Of a stretch of 33,679 nt of DNA, positions 1 through 7,691 are shown piece by piece. Position numbers and translations under genes: made by a program. The notes under the pieces were generated by a model. It was not told where the DNA came from. It did no database searches and saw only the letters and a program-made list of their open reading frames with translations. The first letter of the stretch is position 1, and the number at the start of each line of letters is the position of its first letter. Source of the stretch: Hyphomicrobiales bacterium (lineage in GTDB: Bacteria; Pseudomonadota; Alphaproteobacteria; Rhizobiales; Beijerinckiaceae); the NCBI GenBank assembly GCA_903644085.1, contig CAHJXE010000002.1:1-33679 (forward strand), written 5' to 3'.

Positions 1-250
1 CCTGCGCGGCGCCCGAGGCCTTGGCGTCGGCGACGCCCCTCTTCGCCTCCGCGGTGGCGGCGCGCGCCGCGTCCAGCATGCGCGTGGCGTCGACGGCGGC
101 CTTATTCGCCGCCCCGGAATAGTCGCTGGTCGCCTGCCGGACCTGACGGAGGGAGCCGGCCGCCCGACCGAACGCCTGTTGCACGTCGGACAGGCCGACG
201 ACGGAGAACCGGGTTCGGAGGTCGGCGACCTCGCGGCGCATCGTGGACAC
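1..250 (-). CDS. Tail length tape measure protein, N-terminal part (runs off the window)
   Basis: Only the first ~83 residues are present; the gene continues past position 1. The start of the protein (RTRFSVVGLSDVQQAFGRAA) followed by an Ala/Gln/Lys-rich helical stretch is the usual beginning of a siphophage tape measure protein, which sets tail length and is threaded through the tail tube. A GTG at 250 lies 8 nt after a strong AGGAGG and is preferred; the ATG at 241 is in the same frame but 17 nt away. It directly follows the tail assembly chaperone frames, the position of H after G/T in lambda. The assignment rests on composition and gene order, because the diagnostic long repeat region lies outside the window. 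Confidence 0.75.
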   Translation of the reverse strand, partial: MSTMRREVADLRTRFSVVGLSDVQQAFGRAAGSLRQVRQATSDYSGAANKAAVDATRMLDAARAATAEAKRGVADAKASGAAQ

Positions 251-270
251 GGGTCAGACCTCCTTCCTCG

Positions 271-705
271 TCACACGGGTTTCGTGATCCACTCGTTCAC
301 GGCGGCGGCGCGCTCCTCTGTCTCGGCGGGGTGCGCGTACGACGTCGCGACGAAGTCCCGGAGTTGTTGGCGCTTCCGCGTGCGGAGATGCATGGCGTGG
401 TAGGCGAGGATCTGCGCAGGGGTGAGGTCCCACGCGCCGAGCCCGAGGTGGGTCTCCACCGCGAGCTCCATCGCCATCTCGACGTGGATCTCGACTAGGC
501 CGCGCGGCTCTTCCTGCTCGCGGACTGACGCCGCCCCTTGCGGTTCGACGTCTGGCTGGTCCTCGCCTTCGAAGCGGTCGGGGTCGACGAACCCGTCGCC
601 TCCACCGGTGGGGACGTCTCCGACCTCGCCTGCTCCGCCTCGAATTGGGCCATCATCGCTTCCTGGATCCGGCCGCGCATCTTGCGTTGCGCCCGGTCCA
701 AAAAA
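271..705 (-). CDS. C-terminal extension of the tail assembly chaperone (GT-like), probably reached by -1 frameshift
   Basis: This frame lies -1 relative to the upstream chaperone gene, overlaps its 3' part and continues about 220 nt beyond its stop at 495. The last ~75 residues (for example GLGAWDLTPAQILAYHAMHL, ending EWITKPV) look like real protein, not a shadow. No good Shine-Dalgarno precedes the only plausible internal ATG, at 477. This is the geometry of lambda G and GT, where a fraction of ribosomes slip and make a longer chaperone that recruits tail tube subunits to the tape measure. The interval starts at the candidate slip site. Between 699 and about 655 third-position GC is poor in this frame, so the true switch could be nearer 495, or the part after 477 could be translated on its own. 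Confidence 0.6.
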   Translation of the reverse strand, partial: FFGPGATQDARPDPGSDDGPIRGGAGEVGDVPTGGGDGFVDPDRFEGEDQPDVEPQGAASVREQEEPRGLVEIHVEMAMELAVETHLGLGAWDLTPAQILAYHAMHLRTRKRQQLRDFVATSYAHPAETEERAAAVNEWITKPV

Positions 706-1166
706 CCCTTGGGATCGTCCTCCCAGGTGGCGTGCTCGCACTGCTTCAGGGCGGCGTCGATCTCGTCGTCGTCGCAGTCCATGATCCACGCGATGACGTC
801 CGGATCGCCGGGCTGTCCGATGCAGATCGCGATGAAGGCCGCGTCGGCGACGGCCTGGTCCGTCGCGGTCGCGGTGAGGTATGCCGTGTCGGCCTTCGCG
901 AGGAACGCCTCGATCTCCTGCGGGACCGCCACGCCGGCCTTCTCGGCCTCGTCGCGCGCGGCGAGCACGAAGGCGAGCTTCGTGCCCCGGACGTAGAAGG
1001 CCTTCGGGGCCTCGTACGGACCCATGTAGTACCGACAGAAGTTCCCGAGGCTCGCGCCGCTGAAGGGCACGGGTTTGCCGTTGAGCGTCAGCGTCCCGCC
1101 CTGGTGCCGTGGCACCGTGCGGCGGAAGAGCTTGCCGAGTTCCTGTTTGTCGAGGAGGGCGGTCAC
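495..1166 (-). CDS. Tail assembly chaperone (lambda G-like)
   Basis: A 223-residue protein encoded between tail tube and tape measure, the position of the lambda G chaperone that binds the tape measure during tail assembly. The GTG start at 1166 follows GAGGGGA by a few nt, 11 nt after the tail tube stop at 1178. The N-terminal two thirds is a compact alpha/beta region with NGKPVPFSGASLGNFCRYYM and a DEIDAALKQCEHATWEDDPK segment. The C-terminal ~45 residues are Ser/Thr/Arg-rich and low in complexity. They overlap a second coding frame, as expected for a G/GT pair. I assign it from position, size and the overlapping frame; I recognise no sequence signature specific to one chaperone family. Confidence 0.7.
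   Translation of the reverse strand: MTALLDKQELGKLFRRTVPRHQGGTLTLNGKPVPFSGASLGNFCRYYMGPYEAPKAFYVRGTKLAFVLAARDEAEKAGVAVPQEIEAFLAKADTAYLTATATDQAVADAAFIAICIGQPGDPDVIAWIMDCDDDEIDAALKQCEHATWEDDPKGFLDRAQRKMRGRIQEAMMAQFEAEQARSETSPPVEATGSSTPTASKARTSQTSNRKGRRQSASRKSRAA
699..705 (-). promoter_or_regulatory. Candidate -1 ribosomal slippery heptamer (T TTT TTG)
   Basis: On the minus strand the chaperone frame reads GGT TTT TTG GAC here, so T TTT TTG fits the X XXY YYZ pattern in register. A -1 slip enters the frame that ends at 271. Six T in a row is rare in this GC-rich operon. I did not identify a downstream pseudoknot by eye. The zero frame continues 68 codons past the site, longer than in lambda, so other slip positions remain possible. 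Confidence 0.5.
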
Positions 1167-1177
1167 GCGACTTCCCC

Positions 1178-2014
1178 TCAGCCCAGGTCGACCATGTAGC
1201 CGCTCTCCAGCCCCGGGGGCTGCGAGTAGTCGGCCTCGATGGTGCCGCTCACCTTCACCTTCACGACGTCGTTGCCGTCCTGGATGAGCTGGATGTCGGA
1301 CCCGCCGTCGCCGCCGAAGACGAGCTTCGGGATGACGATCTTGCGGTCCTGGCCGCGAAGGTTGTTCTGACGGAGGACGAAGCGACCCCGAAGGCTGAGG
1401 AGCTGGAGGAGCTCTGCCACCTGTTTGCCGGACGTCCCCAGGACTTGGGGTGCCGAGAACGCCACGGTGACGTCCTCCTCGACGGACCCGCCCTCCGGCC
1501 ACATGGTGACCTGCACGGCACCGCCCTTGCTGTCGTTCCGGAACATGGCCGCCCCGATGACGTCGCCGCCGACCGTGACGGCGGTCACGACGGTGTTGAC
1601 GAGGCCCGGATGCGACACCTCCATCGCGGCCTGGACGTCGGCGTCGGCATCGGTCCCGCCTTTGAGTTCGAGCCACTGGTTGACGCGGACGTTCTTGAAC
1701 GTCTGCACCTTCGCGGGGACAGCCTCCTGGGTGAACGGCTTGACGTTCGCCATGAAGCCGAGCGCGAGCCCGAGCGTGTTGAGCGTGCCGAACTCGACGT
1801 CGACCATGCCGGCGAGCTCGGAATAGTCGGTCGCGATGATGGGGCGCCCGGGATCCTCTGGGGTCCGGACCTCGCTCTTCGTCGCGCTGGTCTTGAACGA
1901 CACGGTCGCGTGACCGAACGGCACGAGCGACGTCGTACCTTCGAGCTGGAAGGCGCACTGCCCGGCGGGCTTGTTGAGAAGCTTCGGGTCGAGGGGCTTG
2001 TAGATGGTCGACAT
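1178..2014 (-). CDS. Major tail (tube) protein
   Basis: A 278-residue structural protein starting MSTIYKPLDPKLLNKP. It is rich in beta-strand segments, with repeated hydrophobic and Thr/Val stretches such as VVTAVTVGGDVIGAAMF and VVKVKVSGTIEADYSQ, and has no enzyme motifs. It sits between the tail terminator gene and the tail assembly chaperone, which is the position of lambda V. Tube subunits of this size stack into hexameric rings around the tape measure. The ATG at 2014 follows GAGGA and lies 11 nt after the upstream stop at 2026, consistent with coupled translation. The role is secure from gene order; I cannot name the subfamily. Confidence 0.8.
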   Translation of the reverse strand: MSTIYKPLDPKLLNKPAGQCAFQLEGTTSLVPFGHATVSFKTSATKSEVRTPEDPGRPIIATDYSELAGMVDVEFGTLNTLGLALGFMANVKPFTQEAVPAKVQTFKNVRVNQWLELKGGTDADADVQAAMEVSHPGLVNTVVTAVTVGGDVIGAAMFRNDSKGGAVQVTMWPEGGSVEEDVTVAFSAPQVLGTSGKQVAELLQLLSLRGRFVLRQNNLRGQDRKIVIPKLVFGGDGGSDIQLIQDGNDVVKVKVSGTIEADYSQPPGLESGYMVDLG

Positions 2015-2025
2015 GATCGAGGTCC

Positions 2026-2493
2026 TCAGCGGGTCGGGGTGATCGCGGCCATGTCCCGCTCGGGGGACACGAAGGTCGCGCGGAACGCGAGATGGAAGCC
2101 TCCCTGGGCGCCCTTTTCGCTGGCGAACTGCTGCGGCGAGGACGTCAGGGGTATGATGGTGTCGAGGCCGACGCCGAGCTCGTCCACGTCGGCGAGCGCC
2201 GCGACGACGGCGGCTCGGATCGTGCGGGCCTGTGGTCGGAACTCCTTGCGGGAGGCGTCGACCACGACGAGCACGTCGACCTGCAGGGAGCGGTCGATGA
2301 AGTTGTCCGGGCCCTCGCCGATCTCGCCGAGCGTGCGGGTGTAGTTCTCGTTCCCGAGGTCGACGACGACGCACGGCAGGTCGCGCTCGCCGAGTGGGAG
2401 ATCCTCGAACCCGAACGCGCCATTCACGCCTGGCAGTGACGCCAGGCGTGCGCGAAGCGCGGTCTCGATGAGCGTGTGGGCGTCGTCGGCCAT
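2026..2493 (-). CDS. Tail terminator / tail completion protein (lambda U-like)
   Basis: A 155-residue protein (MADDAHTLIETALRARLASL near the start) with an alpha/beta pattern: helix, CVVVDLGNENYTR strand, DRSLQVDVLVVVDAS strand, helix. This is typical of the small protein that caps the tail tube and joins it to the head. It lies immediately upstream of the tail tube gene, as U precedes V in lambda. The start codon has no clear Shine-Dalgarno. Instead, one of the repeated hairpins (2515-2539) ends 21 nt upstream, so the hairpin may matter for expression of this gene. Confidence 0.7.
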   Translation of the reverse strand: MADDAHTLIETALRARLASLPGVNGAFGFEDLPLGERDLPCVVVDLGNENYTRTLGEIGEGPDNFIDRSLQVDVLVVVDASRKEFRPQARTIRAAVVAALADVDELGVGLDTIIPLTSSPQQFASEKGAQGGFHLAFRATFVSPERDMAAITPTR

Positions 2494-2514
2494 GACGACG
2501 ACGCTGCACGGGCT

Positions 2515-2539
2515 CGCGTGGCCAGTTCTAGGTCACGCG
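2515..2539 (-). repeat. Hairpin repeat copy A (9-bp stem, 7-nt loop)
   Basis: Read on the minus strand: CGCGTGACC, loop TAGAACT, GGCCACGCG. The arms pair over 9 positions with one mismatched position (A opposite C on this strand, G opposite T on the other). It lies 21 nt upstream of the tail terminator ATG at 2493. The same element occurs at 8839, 14001, 18420 and 22425. No T-tract follows, so it is not a standard intrinsic terminator. Confidence 0.8.
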
Positions 2540-2598
2540 GCTATGATGCGCGGGCCAGGCAACCGTACCAAATCCTCGCGGCCGCCCCGGAGTTGTAT

Positions 2599-2955
2599 GT
2601 GTCGGTTTTGATAGTAGGTCTGCTTCAGGCCGGGAAAACCATGTGTTTCCTGTGCACGGTTTGCGTGTACGGACAATTCTTCTACGATCCGCAAGGCCTC
2701 AAGCGTAGAAGCGAGGCGCATCCGGTATCGATGAGGATCTGCCATCTGGCCAGCATGGCCGGTTCAGGCATCGCGATATTCTACCTGACTAGGTTCTCCC
2801 TCTCTTGGATGCCTCTGGATTGGGCGGTCGGTGACCGCTGGGTCGCCGAGGTGATCGCGTTCCTGGTAGCGGCCTACGGATCCTTCCTGCTTCCGTTCGG
2901 CATGGACAGCGTCGTGAAGCGGCTTGCCGAATTGGAACGGCGGGTCCCGAACTGA
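2599..2955 (+). CDS. Small membrane protein, accessory gene on the opposite strand
   Basis: About 118 residues with three or four hydrophobic segments: VSVLIVGLLQAG near the start, then around CFLCTVCVYGQFF, SGIAIFYLTRFSL, and VIAFLVAAYGSFLLPF. It has a charged C-terminal helix ending LAELERRVPN. GTG at 2599 was chosen because GGAG lies 6 nt before it; an ATG at 2641 is an alternative. It runs against the late operon and is followed 45 nt later by the GIY-YIG gene on the same strand, so the two may form one accessory unit. I do not recognise the family. A superinfection-exclusion role would be an inference from position only. Confidence 0.6.
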   Translation: MSVLIVGLLQAGKTMCFLCTVCVYGQFFYDPQGLKRRSEAHPVSMRICHLASMAGSGIAIFYLTRFSLSWMPLDWAVGDRWVAEVIAFLVAAYGSFLLPFGMDSVVKRLAELERRVPN

Positions 2956-3000
2956 CGCTCGAACCAGGTCACGCGGGCGGTCCCGTGCTACGAAGCGGTC

Positions 3001-3882
3001 ATGGAACTCAACGACCTCCTCCGCGAACACGACGTCGACCCCGAACGCACCCTGGTCCTCAGACATCGCCCGAGCGAACCGGCCTTCCGCAAGGCGTTGG
3101 CCCTGGCCATGGACGACAGGCTCGACCTGTTCGACGCCTACCAGGCGTACCAAGGCGAAACGGTCGAGCGCTCGATCAAGGACCGCATGGGAGGCTGGGT
3201 CGCCTCGTTCGTCGCGTACGGCGCGGGCAAGGCGGTTTTCGTCGGCATCTACGAAATCGCGGGATCGTGGTCGGTGACGAGGCAGGAGTTCTGGTTGGTC
3301 CCGGCCCACCTCGAACTGAAAGCCCTGGGAAACCCGTGCTGGAAGGACGACGACACGCGCGAGACGAGGCTGCTGTTCGACCTGAGGCGTACGGAGATCC
3401 TCGCGGACTGGCGGGGCAAGCTGGTCGTCAAGTGGCCGCCGCCGGAGATCGGGTGGTACAGGCGCGCGCATAAGAACGCGATGCCGGTCGTCGCGATCCG
3501 CGAGGACTCCTGGTTCGCCGACGCGATGCCGGCCTGGGACGCCGTCGACTACACCTGGGCGGAGCTGAGGGTGCTCTCGTCCCGGGCGCAGGACGCCCTC
3601 AGGCAATGGCGGGTGATCTATCTCATATGGGACGGCGCGGACGGCAAGGGTTACGTCGGCGCGGCCTACGGGGCCGACAACCTGATGGGTCGGTGGGGAG
3701 ATTACTGCAACACCGGGCACGGCGGGAACAAGCACCTGCGCCTCCGGCCGCCCGAGTTGTTCCGGTTCACGATACTGCAACGGGTCTCGCCCGACATGAC
3801 GGTCGGCGACATCACCAAGCTCGAAGCGTCTTGGAAAGACCGCCTACACACGCGGTTCCCCGATGGCCTCAACGACAATTAA
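3001..3882 (+). CDS. GIY-YIG nuclease domain protein with unknown N-terminal domain
   Basis: A 293-residue protein. The C-terminal ~90 residues fit a GIY-YIG nuclease: VIYLIWD and KGYVGAA supply the two tyrosine strands, then GRW with the conserved Arg, YCNTGHGGNKHLR, and a helix with LEASWK that supplies the metal-binding Glu. The N-terminal ~200 residues contain VASFVAYGAGKAVFVGIYEI, which may be a PUA/EVE-like nucleic-acid-binding fold, but this is tentative. The family covers homing endonucleases, restriction enzymes and phage exclusion nucleases. The gene sits on the opposite strand inside the morphogenesis operon, so a moron acting against other phages is plausible. There is no intron or split gene nearby, which argues against a homing role. 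Confidence 0.75.
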   Translation: MELNDLLREHDVDPERTLVLRHRPSEPAFRKALALAMDDRLDLFDAYQAYQGETVERSIKDRMGGWVASFVAYGAGKAVFVGIYEIAGSWSVTRQEFWLVPAHLELKALGNPCWKDDDTRETRLLFDLRRTEILADWRGKLVVKWPPPEIGWYRRAHKNAMPVVAIREDSWFADAMPAWDAVDYTWAELRVLSSRAQDALRQWRVIYLIWDGADGKGYVGAAYGADNLMGRWGDYCNTGHGGNKHLRLRPPELFRFTILQRVSPDMTVGDITKLEASWKDRLHTRFPDGLNDN

Positions 3883-3902
3883 AGGCCGCGCGGTGTTCGC
3901 GC

Positions 3903-4220
3903 TCACGGTCGAAGGGTTGACGCGCATCGACCTCCGAAGGTCATCTTTCCGATGATCACGCTGGATCGCGCACCTATGCTGAAGGTGTATTCGACGTCGT
4001 CGACGGTCGCCGTCGAAAAGCCCGACCCCTGGAAGAGCTGCACGGGACGTCGTTGCCCGACCTGGAGCGTATTGTCGTCCGCACCCATGCCTCCCCGGTA
4101 GATCAGGATCATGGGAGGCTGCGTTTTGAACGCGCACGCGAGGACTATCGGCTCACGGGCGATGGCCGAAGTCGTGAGTGTCGCGGCCGCCATGGCAATT
4201 GCGATGCAACGTTTCGACAT
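3903..4220 (-). CDS. Small secreted protein, unknown function
   Basis: A 105-residue protein with a clear Sec signal peptide (MSKRCIAIAMAAATLTTSAIA, cut before REP). The mature part of about 84 residues holds two cysteines (LACAFKT and GGRCAS) that could form a disulfide, and a beta-rich pattern ending YTFSIGARSSVIIGKMTFGG. The size and the periplasmic beta fold resemble small lysozyme-inhibitor-type proteins, but I see no family motif and do not claim it. It ends 20 nt from the convergent GIY-YIG gene and is part of the non-structural insertion in the late operon. Confidence 0.65.
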   Translation of the reverse strand: MSKRCIAIAMAAATLTTSAIAREPIVLACAFKTQPPMILIYRGGMGADDNTLQVGQRRPVQLFQGSGFSTATVDDVEYTFSIGARSSVIIGKMTFGGRCASTLRP

Positions 4221-4238
4221 CCGAATGCCCTGAGGTGA

Positions 4239-4727
4239 TCACGCGCGGGTGAGCCCGACCTTAGCATAGCCCGATCCCCAAGCCGTCACCCCGTCGACGA
4301 TCCACGTCCCGTCGATCTCGTCGCCGACCGCCGGCGCGCTCCCGAAAGGAGCGAGCGCGACCGTCGTGTCGGCGTCCCGGTCGACCTCGATTATCGCGAG
4401 GCCCTCGGTCAACGACGGCACCTCAAGCTGCAACTTCACGGATGCCGCACCGTCGTCCAGCGGCGTCCGGACCGCCCACAGGCGACCGCTCACGTAGATG
4501 AGGTCGCCCTTGGCGACGTCGGGCGCGTCCGCCTCGGGGATGACGGCCCACGGCTCGGCGTCGAGAACCTCGACGTCGCCGTCGAAGCGGCTCCGGGAGA
4601 CCTCGCGTCGCTGGAAGGTCGCCCTCGTGATTACGGTGCCATGGGCGGCGGTCTCCAGCACGGCGGCGTCGGCGAGCGAGGACCGTGATATCGTCCGTGC
4701 GAGGACCGCGAAGAGGGGCGAGGTCAT
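4239..4727 (-). CDS. Head-tail joining / head completion protein (lambda FII position)
   Basis: A 162-residue protein with a helical N-terminus (MTSPLFAVLARTISRSSLAD) followed by beta strands including GDLIYVSGRLWAVRTP and VKLQLEVPSL. It starts directly after the stop of the upstream structural gene at 4729, so translation is coupled. The GDLIYVSGRLWAV segment resembles the small beta-barrel joining proteins placed between capsid and tail genes, such as lambda FII. Its place between the capsid block and the tail terminator supports this. The call rests on position and fold impression and is not backed by a diagnostic motif. Confidence 0.55.
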   Translation of the reverse strand: MTSPLFAVLARTISRSSLADAAVLETAAHGTVITRATFQRREVSRSRFDGDVEVLDAEPWAVIPEADAPDVAKGDLIYVSGRLWAVRTPLDDGAASVKLQLEVPSLTEGLAIIEVDRDADTTVALAPFGSAPAVGDEIDGTWIVDGVTAWGSGYAKVGLTRA

Positions 4728-4728
4728 C

Positions 4729-5748
4729 TCAGAAGCCCAGGCTCGCGAGGGCCTGTTGCAGGCCTAACGCATGACCGTTCTTGTCGTTCACGATCACCGC
4801 CGTCGGGTTGACGACGACCGTGCTCCCGGACGCCGCCTGGTTTCCGCCTTGGTTGACGAACCCGAACCTCACAGACGCGTCGGTCTCAAAAATCGTCAGG
4901 GTCGACTGCGATGATTCGAGGCCGACGTAGAGGCGGAACGTAAAGAAAGGCGCGAACGATTCGACGTTGATGTGCGCCGATGCGAGTTCCTGCTGCCCGT
5001 ACCAGAAATCCGCGACGGTCGTGGCGAGGTCGTCCTGCGTCACCGTGACGGTGACGGGGACGTCGGCCTGACCCGCGGCGGAATACCGGAACTGAAATTC
5101 GTCTCCGGCGAGGTATCCTGCGGCGGCCAATGTGGCGTTCGGGTCTTGCGCGGCGCCCGGGATCAAAGCGCCGACCACGTAGAGCGCGTTGGAAGCCTGA
5201 ATGCCCTGCACGACGGTCGCGATATAGCGCAGGTACTCCAACGCCGTGTTGAGCTCCGTGAGATGCCGGTGCAGCGACACGGGTTCGTTGCGCGTGAGCC
5301 CGTCCGGGGCACCCACGTCCGCCTCGACCGCCACCCAGTCGGTTGCGGTGTCCGACTGTCTCGATCCCGCCGTGATGACGAGGTTTTCCGAAATGTTGCC
5401 CAGCATGGCCAAGAAGGCGGCGCCGCCCTCGGCGTTGTTGGGGTTTTGGACGAAGTTCAGAGGTTCGGATACCGTGAATACGACATGGCCGTCGCCGTCG
5501 AGCGAGATGACGGCTTGGATACCGGCCCACTGAAACCTGTTGTTGATCGTGTCGATTACGAAGGCGGCGTCCACGCCGGGACCGAGAAAGGTGACGGTGT
5601 TTGCGCTCTGCCCGGAGATCTGCCCGCTGAGCATGGTCGTCGGTGAGACGAACGGCCCTGGCGAAGTGTAGACTTTGGAGGCCTGCAGGGGCGTTGAATG
5701 CGCGGCTCCGCCAGGCGAGCTCAGCGGGATGCTGGGGAACATGGTCAT
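4729..5748 (-). CDS. Phage structural protein, unknown (possible decoration or fibre-like)
   Basis: A 339-residue protein rich in Ser, Thr, Ala and Gly with many predicted beta strands (for example VPVTVTVTQDDLATTVADFW, SGSTVVVNPTAVIVNDKNGH) and almost no Lys. This is a composition typical of exposed virion proteins. There is one helical stretch in the middle (HRHLTELNTALEYLRYIATV). It overlaps the upstream gene by 4 nt (ATGA at 5748) and is followed directly by the joining-protein gene. A protein this large has no counterpart between E and FII in lambda, so it is an addition to the standard order. I do not recognise the family. Confidence 0.6.
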   Translation of the reverse strand: MTMFPSIPLSSPGGAAHSTPLQASKVYTSPGPFVSPTTMLSGQISGQSANTVTFLGPGVDAAFVIDTINNRFQWAGIQAVISLDGDGHVVFTVSEPLNFVQNPNNAEGGAAFLAMLGNISENLVITAGSRQSDTATDWVAVEADVGAPDGLTRNEPVSLHRHLTELNTALEYLRYIATVVQGIQASNALYVVGALIPGAAQDPNATLAAAGYLAGDEFQFRYSAAGQADVPVTVTVTQDDLATTVADFWYGQQELASAHINVESFAPFFTFRLYVGLESSQSTLTIFETDASVRFGFVNQGGNQAASGSTVVVNPTAVIVNDKNGHALGLQQALASLGF

Positions 5749-6113
5749 GCCTCCTCGCCGAGCGTCGCGGCCTCAAGCACCGGCAGCTTGAAGTCGGCAT
5801 CGCCGAGTAGGCGGACGCCGGCCTGGTCCTCGTCGACGACCGAGAACGTCAACACACTCGCCGGTAGCGGGAACATGACCGCGCGGGCGGCATCGCCGAC
5901 GAGATCGCCGACCTGGGCGGCGTTGCCGACGTAGAGCGTGTGGCCCGGCGGGATTCCGATCAGGAACAAGCTCGCCCGAGCGTCGACGACGCCGTCGAGC
6001 GACACCGGGGTCTCCCCGGAGATCGCGACGTGGACGACGCGCCCGCCCAAGGGGAACGCCTGGACGGCGTTGTCCCGGGCGAAGGTGGCGGCGGATACGA
6101 GCTTGTCACCCAT
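5745..6113 (-). CDS. Small phage head or connector protein, unknown
   Basis: A 122-residue protein (MGDKLVSAATFARDNAVQAF) containing two strand-rich blocks, VVHVAISGETPVSLDG and ARASLFLIGIPPGHTLYVGN, and an acidic C-terminus (LEAATLGEEA). It follows the major capsid gene and overlaps the next structural gene by 4 nt. Its position matches the lambda FI/FII interval. It has no membrane segment or enzymatic motif. A capsid-associated or connector role is inferred from place alone. Confidence 0.6.
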   Translation of the reverse strand: MGDKLVSAATFARDNAVQAFPLGGRVVHVAISGETPVSLDGVVDARASLFLIGIPPGHTLYVGNAAQVGDLVGDAARAVMFPLPASVLTFSVVDEDQAGVRLLGDADFKLPVLEAATLGEEA

Positions 6114-6193
6114 GTACGGCCCTCAGGTGGACGAAGGGCCGGCGCGGTCGCCCGGCCGGCCCTCGATGGCGATGTCGGCGGAGGGATCCCGGC

Positions 6194-7216
6194 TCAGTTG
6201 ACGGGGCCGACCACGTGCACCTTCACGACCGACCGGGGCCGGGCGAAGAAATGGAGGAAGCACGCCTGCACGAGGATCTCCTCGCCCTTGCCGTGCCCGA
6301 GGTCCCGGATCGACGTGTAGAAGTCGAGGATCTGGCCGCGGAACTGCTTCATGTCGCTCGGGCCCGCGATCTCGCGCGCCAGGCCGGGGCCGATCGGCAC
6401 CATGTAGGCGTAGTCGTCGTCGACGAACCCCACCACGTTCCCGTTCGGGAGACGGTGACGCTGGCGTCCGTAGGACACGATGTCGACGTCCTCCTGGATC
6501 GGCACGCCCTTGCGGTTGTCGCGCTGCTGCACGAAGAACCGACCCGCGTTCGTGGTCGCCTCCTTCACCTGCTTGAGGCGGCGAAGACGCTTGCTGGCGT
6601 TCCGGCCCGCGACGACGACGTAACGCTGGGCGTTGAAGCCGCCGAGCTCGTCCTCGATCTCCTCCTTCTGGTCCGTGATCGTCTCGGACAGGTCGAAGCT
6701 CGCCGCGGAGGTGTCCCACTCCTTGACGATCTGCGTCTCGCCGAGGCGCTTGAACACGTCCATCCAGAGCGAGCCGTCGTGGTCGAAGATCTTGCCTTCG
6801 AGCCATCCCTTGCAGCGCTGCCAGGACCTGGTCATCGTGACCGACTGGCCCATGGGCTGGAGGATGATGTTGCGGCGCGTCTCCGCCGAGCGCAGGGCCG
6901 TCGAGCCCGTCTCGCGGACGGCGTCGAGGTTCTCGCGCTCGTAGATCGTGTCCGTGACCTCGTAGACCGGGAGCTTCAGGTCCACGGTGTCGCGCTTGTT
7001 GCGCTGGTTCGGGGTCGGCTCGGCGCCGCGGCCCGAGATGGGGAGCACCTGCACGAAGCCGGTCTCGGTGTCGACCTGGACGCGTTCCGTCATCACCTCG
7101 GACGAGGACGACGGGATGATGTCCTTCAGCCCGTCGTCGACGAAGGGCATCTTGTTGATCGCGTCCGTCATCTCCGGTGCGGAGAACGGATCCTGGGTCA
7201 GAGCGTCACCGGCCAT
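6194..7216 (-). CDS. Major capsid protein (lambda gpE family)
   Basis: A 340-residue protein, the usual length for the gpE family (HK97 fold). Diagnostic segments include DPFSAPEMTDAINKMPFVDD at the N-terminus, LPVYEVTDTIYERENLDAVR, and the C-terminal ILDFYTSIRDLGHGKG. It lies just downstream of the gpD-like decoration protein, as in lambda D-E. It forms the icosahedral shell. The start ATG at 7216 is preceded by CAGGAGAG at proper spacing. I see no anomaly. Confidence 0.9.
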   Translation of the reverse strand: MAGDALTQDPFSAPEMTDAINKMPFVDDGLKDIIPSSSSEVMTERVQVDTETGFVQVLPISGRGAEPTPNQRNKRDTVDLKLPVYEVTDTIYERENLDAVRETGSTALRSAETRRNIILQPMGQSVTMTRSWQRCKGWLEGKIFDHDGSLWMDVFKRLGETQIVKEWDTSAASFDLSETITDQKEEIEDELGGFNAQRYVVVAGRNASKRLRRLKQVKEATTNAGRFFVQQRDNRKGVPIQEDVDIVSYGRQRHRLPNGNVVGFVDDDYAYMVPIGPGLAREIAGPSDMKQFRGQILDFYTSIRDLGHGKGEEILVQACFLHFFARPRSVVKVHVVGPVN

Positions 7217-7255
7217 CGCCGTCTCTCCTGGTTTCGTCGTCGGTGGGACGACCGG

Positions 7256-7669
7256 TCAGTGCCGGTCGCGGAAGAGGATGCCGAGGGCGAGCGCCTCGGC
7301 GACGAGGGCGGTCTTCAGCGCCGCGGTCGCGGCGGCGTCGACGGTGCCGTCGTTCGCCAGCACGACCGGGTACGGGACGCGGTCCGCGAAGACCTCGCCG
7401 TCGCGGGCCAGGATCTGGACCACGTCGAACTCGCCCTCGAACCCCGGGAGCACGCGGTCGCAGAGGAACCCCTTGAGGACCTCGGACCCGTCGTTTCCGG
7501 CGTTGTCGTACCGTACGAGCATGCCCGTCGCGGTCAGGACCGAGACCGGCGTGCCGGGCTCGAAGCCCTGGTCCGTGACGATCTTGCCCTTGTCGTAGGA
7601 CCGCATGCCGAGGTCCGACTTGACGAAGACGGACGGCCGGGTCGGCTCGGAGAGGCGGGAGGCGTACAT
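7256..7669 (-). CDS. Head decoration protein (lambda gpD family)
   Basis: A 137-residue protein starting MYASRLSEPTRPSVFVKSDL, with GTPVSVLTATGMLVRYDNAG and a C-terminal AAATAALKTALVAEAL helix. This is the pattern of gpD-like trimers that clamp the expanded capsid at threefold positions. The ATG at 7669 is preceded by AGGAGA at 5 nt; the frame is open further upstream but that part is arginine/proline-rich shadow of the protease gene. It sits between protease and major capsid exactly as D lies between C and E. Confidence 0.85.
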   Translation of the reverse strand: MYASRLSEPTRPSVFVKSDLGMRSYDKGKIVTDQGFEPGTPVSVLTATGMLVRYDNAGNDGSEVLKGFLCDRVLPGFEGEFDVVQILARDGEVFADRVPYPVVLANDGTVDAAATAALKTALVAEALALGILFRDRH

Positions 7670-7691
7670 GTTGGTCTCCTGGATTTCGGGA

